NCBI GenBank assembly: GCA_934292955.1
Contig: CAKQXZ010000038.1
Span: forward strand, 1 to 18,012
Direction of reading: 5' to 3'
Length of the DNA: 18,012 nt
Source of the DNA: an uncultured Clostridia bacterium
GTDB lineage: Bacteria > Bacillota_A > Clostridia > Christensenellales > Borkfalkiaceae
The notes under the pieces were generated by a model. It did no database searches and was not told the origin of the DNA. It saw only the letters and a program-made list of their open reading frames with translations. Each line of letters opens with the position of its first letter. The stretch's first letter is position 1. The translations under genes and the position numbers were made by a program. Below are positions 6,350-13,847 of this stretch, one piece after another.

Positions 6350-8935
6350 TTAAACCTTTTTGCGTTTTATAACTACTAATGCGCACAACGCAAGCACTGT
6401 CGCAATGCTCAACATCGAACTTGTTTCGATAGACGATAAGCAGCCCTCTTCCGCAGCGACCACCGAATATTCGACCGTCAACGTATCGTTTCCCGCAACG
6501 GTATATAAATCTATATCGATTTGCTTGCCGGAAGAATCTTTCACTGCAAACGAATAGCCCGATTTTTTGAATTGATTGAAATCGACTTTACTTCCGTAAG
6601 CAAGCGTTAAAGTCTGATTTCCGAGATCCAATCCCGTAAATTTTACGGTTACCGTATATTCTCTTGTAGTTTCGGTAAATTTAGCCGTGTAAGTTACGTT
6701 TTCGGTTACGGCTACAATATCTTTATCCCAACCGCTGAACGTATACTTGAATTGCGCCGTAGAGGCTCTTTCAGGAGCGTCGCCCGTATATTCGGGAATC
6801 AAACCGTATTCTTTATCTATCTGCAATAAAATTGTCCCGTCATAGTTTTTGAATATAACGGTATAAGTTCTTTTCGTTTCGGTAAATTGCGCCGTATAAG
6901 TCGCTTCGCCTGTTACCGCGACGAGTTCGGGACTCCAACCGCTGAACGTGTAATTATATTCTGCCGTCGATTCCTTAACAGGAGTCTCACCGTTGTAAGC
7001 AGGCATTGTTCCCGTAGCAACGTTGCCGCTTTGTAACGTAGTTCCGTCATAATTTTTGAACGTAATTAAAAATTCTTTTTCTTTCTGTTCAAATTGCGCC
7101 GTATAGGTTGCCTCACCCGTTACTTCGACGAGTTCGGGATTCCAACCATTGAACACATAGAAATAATCGTCGTCTGCGGGTTTCTGCGGTGTTTCGCCTG
7201 TATATGCAGGCACTGTTCCGTAATCAACGTCTTTACTCTCTAATTCCGTTTCGTCGTAATTAACAAACGTAATGGTATACTTTCTTGCGGATTCGGTAAA
7301 TTGAGCAACATACGTCGCCACGCCCGTTACTGCGACAAGTTCGGGAGTCCAACCATTGAACGTATAAACGTGTTGTACCGTCTGTGGTTTTTCAGGAGTA
7401 TCTCCCGTGTAAACAGGAACTACGCCCTCGGCAACTTCTACCGTTTGCAATAACGTATCATCATAATTCTTGAAGGTGATGACGTGAATTTTCTTCCACG
7501 CGCTTCCGTTCCAAGTAAGTTTTACGGATTCAAATACGAGAGCCGTTTTGCTTGCCTTGTTTTTAAATGCTCCGCTTAATACGAGTATGTCGTTTTCGGC
7601 AGCCGTAAATCCTTCGATATAGAAATCGTCCTGATCTCCGTGGTTGATATATTTTATCGTTGCGCTTGTTTCCGTTCCGTTAAGAACAACTTTTCCCTGA
7701 TATGCAACGCCCCAATCGGGTGTTACAGTACCATCTAACGTTCCGACAAGATAAATATGATTTGCTCCCGGATCGGTAGCCGTAGCGGTTATATCCGTTA
7801 CGTTATATTCGGTGTAAACAACATCCCATTCGCTTCCCGTCCACTGCAACTGAGTTTCTTCAAAAATGAGAGCCGTCTTTGTTGCGTCGTTTGTAAACGA
7901 GCCTTTCAATATAAGGGTGTTTCCATCCTTTGCTTCAAATCCTTCAAGATAGAAATCGTCGTAATCGCCCTTATTCCAATACTTTATCGTCGCATCGGTT
8001 TCAACACCGTTAAGAGATATTTTACCAACATAAGCAATGTCCCAACTCGGAGTAACAGTCCCTCCGATTTTTCCCCACAAATACATATGGTTTACAGCAG
8101 GATCGGTTGCCGAAGGGGTTATATCCGTTACGTTATATTCGGTATATACGATAACTTTTTTCCACGCGCTTCCATCCCACTTAAACGTAGTTTCTTCAAA
8201 CGCAAAGGTATATTGATCATTAGAAAATTCTCCGTCAATAGTTAAAATATCACCATTCGTCGTTGCAGTAAAACCTTCGATAAAGAAAGTGTAATAATCG
8301 CCTTTTCCGATATATTTCAGCGTTACATTACTTTCTGTCGAATTTAATTTTACCTTTCCGCTATATGCAGTGTCCCAACTATCTGCCGCGCCTACTTCGC
8401 CGACTATCGATCCCCAGAAGTATATGTTATTATTATTTTTCGCGTCATTAGTCGCTTGAAGAATGGTAACGTTATATACGGGTTTTTCAATATATACGCT
8501 CCACGCGCTTCCGTCCCACTTAAATGAGGTTTGTTCAAACGCAAAGGTATATTGATCGTTAGAAAATTCTCCGTCGATAGTTAAAATATCACCGTTCGTC
8601 GTCGCAGTAAAACCTTCGATAAAGAAAGTGTAATAATCGCCTTTTCCGATATATTTCAGCGTTGCATTGCTTTCTGTCGAATTAAGTTTTACCTTTCCGC
8701 TATATGCGGTATCCCAACTATCTGCCGCGCCTACTTCGCCGACTATCGATCCCCAGAAGTATATGTTATTGTTATTTTTCGCGTCATTCGTCGCTTGAAG
8801 AACAGTCACATTATAGACTGTCGCCGTATCGGCTTTTGCCGCTACCGGACTCACCCACATCGCCGTTATACAAAATAGCGACGACAGTAATAACGCAAAT
8901 AAAAGCGTCATAACGTTCTGTTTTGTTTTCATCAT
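6350..8935 (-). CDS. repeat-built surface protein with InlB-like repeats and C-terminal anchor
   Basis: This is an 861-residue secreted protein. The signal peptide (about residues 1-35) ends in VAAKA. Residues 40-481 hold four repeats of about 105-113 residues, each starting near YNVT and ending near W[DNT]GS[AE]W; the first two are almost identical. Residues 484-758 hold four InlB B-repeat-like units (Flg_new type, about 69 residues), each with TFKNYD, a YTG[DE]TP turn, F[NS]GW and ATYTAQF. A related beta segment follows. The C-terminus reads EEGCLSSI, a hydrophobic helix and KRKK. This is a Cys-helix-basic tail with no LPXTG. The start at 8935 has GGAGGA seven bases away. It lies in the sugar-transport operon between the lipoprotein hydrolase and GH38, suggesting that it binds a glycan or host surface. 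No enzymatic motif is seen. Confidence 0.85.
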   Translation of the reverse strand: MMKTKQNVMTLLFALLLSSLFCITAMWVSPVAAKADTATVYNVTVLQATNDAKNNNNIYFWGSIVGEVGAADSWDTAYSGKVKLNSTESNATLKYIGKGDYYTFFIEGFTATTNGDILTIDGEFSNDQYTFAFEQTSFKWDGSAWSVYIEKPVYNVTILQATNDAKNNNNIYFWGSIVGEVGAADSWDTAYSGKVKLNSTESNVTLKYIGKGDYYTFFIEGFTATTNGDILTIDGEFSNDQYTFAFEETTFKWDGSAWKKVIVYTEYNVTDITPSATDPAVNHMYLWGKIGGTVTPSWDIAYVGKISLNGVETDATIKYWNKGDYDDFYLEGFEAKDGNTLILKGSFTNDATKTALIFEETQLQWTGSEWDVVYTEYNVTDITATATDPGANHIYLVGTLDGTVTPDWGVAYQGKVVLNGTETSATIKYINHGDQDDFYIEGFTAAENDILVLSGAFKNKASKTALVFESVKLTWNGSAWKKIHVITFKNYDDTLLQTVEVAEGVVPVYTGDTPEKPQTVQHVYTFNGWTPELVAVTGVATYVAQFTESARKYTITFVNYDETELESKDVDYGTVPAYTGETPQKPADDDYFYVFNGWNPELVEVTGEATYTAQFEQKEKEFLITFKNYDGTTLQSGNVATGTMPAYNGETPVKESTAEYNYTFSGWSPELVAVTGEATYTAQFTETKRTYTVIFKNYDGTILLQIDKEYGLIPEYTGDAPERASTAQFKYTFSGWDKDIVAVTENVTYTAKFTETTREYTVTVKFTGLDLGNQTLTLAYGSKVDFNQFKKSGYSFAVKDSSGKQIDIDLYTVAGNDTLTVEYSVVAAEEGCLSSIETSSMLSIATVLALCALVVIKRKKV
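8141..8818 (-). repeat. two near-identical tandem 339-bp repeats inside the surface protein gene
   Basis: The unit at 8818-8480 (residues 40-152) and the unit at 8479-8141 (residues 153-265) encode almost the same sequence. Differences are a few residues (for example VTVLQ to VTILQ, SNATL to SNVTL, EQTSF to EETTF, and the linker end) plus scattered third-position changes. Two further units of the same family (about residues 266-371 and 376-481) are much more diverged. The first pair therefore looks like a recent duplication. Confidence 0.9.
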
Positions 8936-8999
8936 AAAATTTCCTCCAAAATTTTTATTCGATAATTCCGATAATTAAATATCGGTTCGTTCCCTTTTA

Positions 9000-10532
9000 T
9001 TATTCCGCGTAAGGCAGAACAAACGCGCCGCCGCCAAGTTTAAGTTCCAACTCGTAACTATTGCCGCTTACGTCTACGATTTTCTTCTCGCCGTTCTGCC
9101 AGATAATCATCTTATTTATGCCCTTTTTGAAATTAAGAGTCATTTTATAAGTTTCGCCTTCTTTTGCCTCGCTCGGAACGGTGTAATTCGCTATCATAAA
9201 ACCTTCGTTTCCGTTAGAATCAACCATTCTGCCCATTATATATGGAAGCCCTGCCGAGGACACGGAAGTTAATGTTTTTGTTTTCAACGCATCGGAAATA
9301 TAGTAATCGCTCGTGTACGTCTGACTTGCAAGAACACCGAGAAGCGACACGTCCTCGTTCGTTAAAAATCCTTTCCACGTAAAGCATTTCAATGCGTAAT
9401 CGAAAGTCGCTATTTCGTCGTTCACGGATTTGAACGCATCGTAAATTTCTTCGTTTCTTTCACCCGTATAGAAATTTACGGGCGCGCTATGCAAGCCTAA
9501 CGGTTCATCCTCCTGCGGATCAACGTAAGTATACCAAGATATACTGTCCGCGCCTAACGCAAGCGCCGAATAAATCTGTATTCCGAGTTCTTCTCTGTTC
9601 GGAGTTTTATTTCTCCATTCGGACGTTGCGGAATTCCAAGCCGTTGCCGTCGATTGCAGGCAAACGTGCGTCATCGCGTCGTATTTTAAGCCCGCCGCCT
9701 TGATTTTCGCTATATCCGTCAAAAACGTCTGACCGAAACTGCCGTCCGCTTTAACGGGATAAGTATCGAGAGAAATGTATTTTTTAGTGTTTTTAACCTT
9801 GCTTAATACCGTTTGAGCGTATCCGTCGAGATATTCGTCGAACGTTCTCGTTCCCCAGCCCGCCTGACCGTATGCAGGTAACAAATTGACCATAATCATA
9901 GCGTCGGTATCGCCGTATTTATCGTCGAAATTTTCCGCAAATTCGGCAAGTTTCGCATATTGTCCTGCGGAAGGTTCGTCCCAGACTATCAAACCGTAAA
10001 ATCCGTCGCATTTCGAGAAATCGGAAATACCGTTCGGGAATTTCTCCGCGTTCGTGAAATCGTTTATCATATGAGCCTCGTCCAACGCGTTTCCGTGATT
10101 GTGGCTGTTGATAACCGTCTGTATTCCATGCTTATTGAAGAAATTGATGAGTTCTTTCAGCGTGGTGATCGTGGATTCTTTTGAAAAATCGGTAATGGGC
10201 AATCCGTCGTATCCGACGTTCGTTCCTAAACCCGTAATATTAACGATATCAATTCCCGCATTAACCATATCTACCGCTATAACGTTGTTTTCTTCGCAAT
10301 CGAAACGAGTTCCGAGAGCGGCTTCTTCGTTATAAGTCATTTTGGGGAAATCCCAAACCGACGTCAGCAACTTATTTTTGCCTTTATACGCTTCGTAATC
10401 AAGCAATATCGATTTTTCGACAGTTCCGTTGTTCATAGTTGAATCCTCCTTGTTTGCGCATCCCGTTCCTATCGTAAACGTCATGCAAATCGTAGCGATT
10501 AAACCTGTTATTCTTTTAAATTTTTTATTCAT
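9000..10532 (-). CDS. lipoprotein with TIM-barrel glycoside-hydrolase-like domain
   Basis: This is a 510-residue predicted lipoprotein. A basic, hydrophobic leader ends in IGTGC with Cys25 as the lipidation site; -3 is Gly rather than Leu, slightly atypical. The remainder reads like a (beta/alpha)8 barrel with a small C-terminal beta domain: VNAGIDIVNITG, KHGIQTVINSHNHGN, FYGLIVWDEPS with Glu186 as a candidate acid/base, KYISLDTYP, and ADSISWYTYVDP. The WDEP motif at a strand end is typical of clan GH-A enzymes. I cannot pin down the family or identify the second catalytic carboxylate. It should sit on the outer face of the membrane. The start at 10532 has GGGAG eight bases upstream, and it follows the second permease gene by 23 bases. 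Likely role: trimming the glycan before import. A non-catalytic binding role is not excluded. Confidence 0.7.
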   Translation of the reverse strand: MNKKFKRITGLIATICMTFTIGTGCANKEDSTMNNGTVEKSILLDYEAYKGKNKLLTSVWDFPKMTYNEEAALGTRFDCEENNVIAVDMVNAGIDIVNITGLGTNVGYDGLPITDFSKESTITTLKELINFFNKHGIQTVINSHNHGNALDEAHMINDFTNAEKFPNGISDFSKCDGFYGLIVWDEPSAGQYAKLAEFAENFDDKYGDTDAMIMVNLLPAYGQAGWGTRTFDEYLDGYAQTVLSKVKNTKKYISLDTYPVKADGSFGQTFLTDIAKIKAAGLKYDAMTHVCLQSTATAWNSATSEWRNKTPNREELGIQIYSALALGADSISWYTYVDPQEDEPLGLHSAPVNFYTGERNEEIYDAFKSVNDEIATFDYALKCFTWKGFLTNEDVSLLGVLASQTYTSDYYISDALKTKTLTSVSSAGLPYIMGRMVDSNGNEGFMIANYTVPSEAKEGETYKMTLNFKKGINKMIIWQNGEKKIVDVSGNSYELELKLGGGAFVLPYAE

Positions 10533-10555
10533 TATTTTTCTCCCGACTTATTTTA

Positions 10556-11482
10556 TTATCCTTTTACGCCGCCTACCGACATACTGCTCATTATAACTTT
10601 ACTGAAACAAGCATAGATAATCAGCGTAAATGCCGACATTATAAACAATGCGGAAAACAACATCGGCGGATTAAGGTCGATTTGCGACCTTGCCGAAATA
10701 TATTCGACGCCCGTCGCCACCGTAGGATTATATCTCAGATAAATAAACGGCGTTGTATAATCGTTCCACGATCCGATGAAAGACATAATGCCCAACGATA
10801 TTAACAACGGTAAAGCCTGCGGCAACATTACTTTCAGATATATCTGCAAATTATTCGCGCCGTCGAGCGTTGCCGATTCGATATAATCGGACGGTATAGC
10901 GGAAAAATATCCGCCGTATAATAACACGCCCATTCCGAGTCCGCCCGAACCGAGAAGAATTATGCCGAGCCACGTATCGCGTAACGCCAGAGTGTTCAGC
11001 AATTTAACCGTCGGAACAAGACTGCCTACCGTAGGTATACACATTGTCATAACGACTGCAAAATTGATAACTTTTTTTAATTTGAAGTCGAATTTCGCGA
11101 CGACGTATCCGACGAGCGGCGGAAAAAGAATACCCATAAAAAGGTTCAAAACCACCAATATCATCGAATTTTTGAACATTCCGAGCAGATTGACGCTTAT
11201 CAGTTTTCTGTCTTTCATTGTAGTCCAGACGAACGAAAACGCGGCTTTGTAATTATCGAAAAGCGTTGCCGCGCTTTGCCCCGAAAAATCAAAAATTCTT
11301 ATGGGGCTTTCGTTAAACGACGCGGAAGTACGAAAACTCGATAAAAGCATCCAGATAAACATAAAAATGAAGGAAAACGAGAATATTGCCATTAAAATAA
11401 GCAATACAACCTGAAAGGCAACGTCCGAAGGTCTCCTGATTTTTATTTTGTTACACTTTTTTTGATAAACGGTATCAGCCAT
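10556..11482 (-). CDS. carbohydrate ABC transporter permease, MalG-like (CUT1)
   Basis: This 308-residue membrane protein has about six hydrophobic segments, the first at about residues 23-50. The EAA loop at about residues 202-222 (ESATLDGANNLQIYLKVMLP) contacts the ATPase, and the C-terminus GGVKG is typical of MalG-type subunits. With the MalF-like partner it forms the membrane channel that takes up an oligosaccharide. No ATPase gene is present in the window; many Bacillota CUT1 importers borrow a shared MsmX-type ATPase, which is the likely case here. The ATG at 11482 overlaps the stop of the partner permease by one base (TGATG), so translation is coupled. The sugar cannot be read from the permease. 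Confidence 0.92.
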   Translation of the reverse strand: MADTVYQKKCNKIKIRRPSDVAFQVVLLILMAIFSFSFIFMFIWMLLSSFRTSASFNESPIRIFDFSGQSAATLFDNYKAAFSFVWTTMKDRKLISVNLLGMFKNSMILVVLNLFMGILFPPLVGYVVAKFDFKLKKVINFAVVMTMCIPTVGSLVPTVKLLNTLALRDTWLGIILLGSGGLGMGVLLYGGYFSAIPSDYIESATLDGANNLQIYLKVMLPQALPLLISLGIMSFIGSWNDYTTPFIYLRYNPTVATGVEYISARSQIDLNPPMLFSALFIMSAFTLIIYACFSKVIMSSMSVGGVKG

Positions 11483-12435
11483 CAGTATTCAACCCCCTGC
11501 CAGAAGCATTCCATCAGTTTTTTCAAACCGAACATTATCATTGAGCCGAATACTGCAATGAGTACGCCCATAGCGTAAACTATTCCGAGAGTCGTTCCCG
11601 ACGGATTCTGCGCGTTTACAAAAATTATGTAACCGAGCGTTGACGTGTTGTATTGTCCCGCCGTCAATAACTGCGTCGGAATAAACCATCCGAAAATAGC
11701 CGAAACGCTTGAAATGGTTATAGTCGTTATGGTCGGCCATATCATAGGCACGGCAATCGAAAAGAACTGCCTTATATGACTTGCGCCGTCGATTTCCGCG
11801 CTTTCGAGAACTCCGCCCGACAATCTGCCCATAGCCGATGAAAAGTAAATCAGATTAGAAGAAATACCCGTCCAGACGGAAAACACTAAAATAGTCGTCC
11901 ACGCTGTTTTGGGGTTTCCTAAGAAACCACCCGTAGGTATTTTGTTTTCAAGACCTATTTTTCTCATCAGTTCGGGAATAAACCCCGTCGAATTAACCGC
12001 TAAACTGAACGTTTTGCAGAGAACCACCGCGGATATAACCGTAGGACAGAAAAGGGCTATCTGAAAGAATTTATGAAATTTGTATTTTCTGAATATTGCA
12101 TACGAAAACAACAACGTCAACGGAATATTTATCACGATTATCAACGGAATCAGCGATAAACTATGCAATACCGCGTACTTATTTATTATGTTTTCCCAAC
12201 TTCCCTGAGAAAACGCCTTGAATAAAGCCGCGTAATTTTCGAGCGTAAAACCGCTTTGAAATTCACCGCCGAATACCTCTCTGAACGAATTGACAAACAT
12301 CGACGCGTTCATCCATATCCAGAACATACAGAAGTGGATAAGCGGCCACGCTATGACCGCGTAAATAAAGATAGCGTCTTTTCTTTTTTTAGCGGTCATA
12401 GTCGATTTCTTTTTAATCTTCATACCCTGCGGCAT
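11482..12435 (-). CDS. carbohydrate ABC transporter permease, MalF-like (CUT1)
   Basis: This 317-residue membrane protein has a basic N-terminus (KIKKKSTMTAKKRKD) followed by about six hydrophobic segments. The EAA loop begins at residue 211 (ESAEIDGASHIRQFFSIAVP), where the ATPase docks. It pairs with the permease encoded directly downstream. The start at 12435 has AAGGAA nearby and overlaps the end of the binding-protein gene by 23 bases; ATGs at 12423 and 12399 are possible alternatives with poorer ribosome binding sites. The overlap with both neighbours argues for a single transcript. Confidence 0.92.
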   Translation of the reverse strand: MPQGMKIKKKSTMTAKKRKDAIFIYAVIAWPLIHFCMFWIWMNASMFVNSFREVFGGEFQSGFTLENYAALFKAFSQGSWENIINKYAVLHSLSLIPLIIVINIPLTLLFSYAIFRKYKFHKFFQIALFCPTVISAVVLCKTFSLAVNSTGFIPELMRKIGLENKIPTGGFLGNPKTAWTTILVFSVWTGISSNLIYFSSAMGRLSGGVLESAEIDGASHIRQFFSIAVPMIWPTITTITISSVSAIFGWFIPTQLLTAGQYNTSTLGYIIFVNAQNPSGTTLGIVYAMGVLIAVFGSMIMFGLKKLMECFWQGVEY

Positions 12436-13843
12436 TTCTTATTTCCTTCCATTTCGCTTTGTATCCTGCGTAACTATCCTGCAAATAGGAATCGACTTTT
12501 TCCAAGAAGGTCGCTTTGGACGTATCATACATATGAGTATAACCGAAAATATTTATCGGGTTCGTTCCCGACTTATCCTTGAACATACCCAATCCGCCGA
12601 CAAGGAAAAGTCTGTTGCTCGATCCTTTGATTATAGTCTTGCACTCGTCTGCGGTTTTATATAATTCTTTACCCCATTCGGAGAGTTCCGCATATTCGCT
12701 TTCCGTTAAAGTGTATTTAGCCGAAACAGGCGTATTCAACGTTACGTGCAATTTACGGCAATTATCTTCTCTGAACATATACTGTAAGAATGCAACCGCT
12801 TCGTCTTTTCCTTCCATACTTGCGGGGATGAAGAATCCTTCGGACGGTATGTTTACAAGAGAATTTTTTTCTGCCGCGCTGTCAAGTGCGGGAACGTTTG
12901 CAAACGCATAATCCAAAGACGAGCCTTTTAAACTACCCGACATTTCCATAGGAAACCATGCGCCCGTTGCGACAAAAACGCATTTCCCGTTTATGAATTG
13001 CTGTTCTGCCTCTATGTTTGTTAAAGATATACAATCGGGCGTATTCTGCGGTCTTGTTCCGTCGCTGTCCAAAAGGTTACAAATCGCAGTCAAAGCGTTT
13101 TTCACGGAATCGTTTATGAAAACGTCCTTTTTGCTGTCGCTTGCGAAATTCTCGACCGTATCGTTGCAATCGAGATAATTTCTGAAATCCGCGCCGCCGT
13201 TACCCTGCGCCCACAAAGTCTTGAAGATCATATCGAGATCTTCCGTCGCTCCGCCGTAAACGAAAGGTTTAATCGTTTTATCTCCGCCTACGCCGTTTGT
13301 TCTTATCGATTCGCACATATCGAGAAGTCCTTGCCAAGTCGTCGGGAATACGCCTTTCTGATATTCTCCGTTACTCTCGATTTGCTGTAACATCATTCTG
13401 TTGTAAGCAAAGCCGAACGCGGGAGTCATCGGGTCGATAACGTAACGGCTTCCGTCGATTATTCCGTAATCTTTGATATAATCCGAGAGCCTGTCCTCGA
13501 TTCCCGTTATAGGATACAAATATCCGTCTTTTTGCCATTTATAAAGGTACGCCGCGTTATTGCAGAAATACAAATCGTATTGCGGGTTGTTCGCGTAAAA
13601 CAAATACTGCATCTGAGAATCTATTTTAGCGTCGTAAACGACCTCTACTTTCTTACCTGTTTCCTTCTGATAACTATCGACAATACCGTCAAGCCATTTT
13701 CCGTAGCCTGCTTCTCTTACTACGACGTATAAAGCGTCGGTATCTCCGTTTCCGCCTCCGTTATCTCCGCAAGCCGCCATAGGAAGAACAGCCATAAACA
13801 AAGATAAAATCGCAACCAGACATTTTACTAATTTGTTTCTCAT
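12413..13843 (-). CDS. extracellular sugar-binding lipoprotein of the ABC importer
   Basis: This 476-residue protein is chosen to start at 13843 (MRNKLVK), because AGAGGT (13856-13851) lies seven bases upstream and the lipoprotein signal then begins normally. A longer frame back to 13891 runs into the preceding gene and would bury the signal. The lipobox MAAC places the lipidated Cys at residue 25, followed by a Gly-rich linker. The body has the look of family 1 solute-binding proteins: VVVREAGYGKWLDGIVDSY near the N-terminus, a central NGKCVFVATGAW segment, and a helical C-terminal lobe. It captures an oligosaccharide outside the membrane and hands it to the two permeases. Four bases separate it from the upstream surface protein gene, and it overlaps the downstream permease by 23 bases. 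Confidence 0.92.
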   Translation of the reverse strand: MRNKLVKCLVAILSLFMAVLPMAACGDNGGGNGDTDALYVVVREAGYGKWLDGIVDSYQKETGKKVEVVYDAKIDSQMQYLFYANNPQYDLYFCNNAAYLYKWQKDGYLYPITGIEDRLSDYIKDYGIIDGSRYVIDPMTPAFGFAYNRMMLQQIESNGEYQKGVFPTTWQGLLDMCESIRTNGVGGDKTIKPFVYGGATEDLDMIFKTLWAQGNGGADFRNYLDCNDTVENFASDSKKDVFINDSVKNALTAICNLLDSDGTRPQNTPDCISLTNIEAEQQFINGKCVFVATGAWFPMEMSGSLKGSSLDYAFANVPALDSAAEKNSLVNIPSEGFFIPASMEGKDEAVAFLQYMFREDNCRKLHVTLNTPVSAKYTLTESEYAELSEWGKELYKTADECKTIIKGSSNRLFLVGGLGMFKDKSGTNPINIFGYTHMYDTSKATFLEKVDSYLQDSYAGYKAKWKEIRNAAGYED

Positions 13844-13847
13844 AATT

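Noticed and set aside
7757..8245. Plus-strand open frame of 162 codons
   Set aside because: It is antisense to the repeat region of the surface protein gene; its own repetition simply mirrors the repeats on the other strand.
8141..8818. Array-like repeats that might suggest CRISPR
   Set aside because: The units are 339 bp, in frame and coding, with no short repeat-spacer pattern. No CRISPR array or cas gene is seen in the window.
8936..8999. CCGATA/TATCGG inverted repeat in the gap between the lipoprotein and surface protein genes
   Set aside because: The 6-bp stem has no following T run, so it is not supported as a terminator and does not split the operon.
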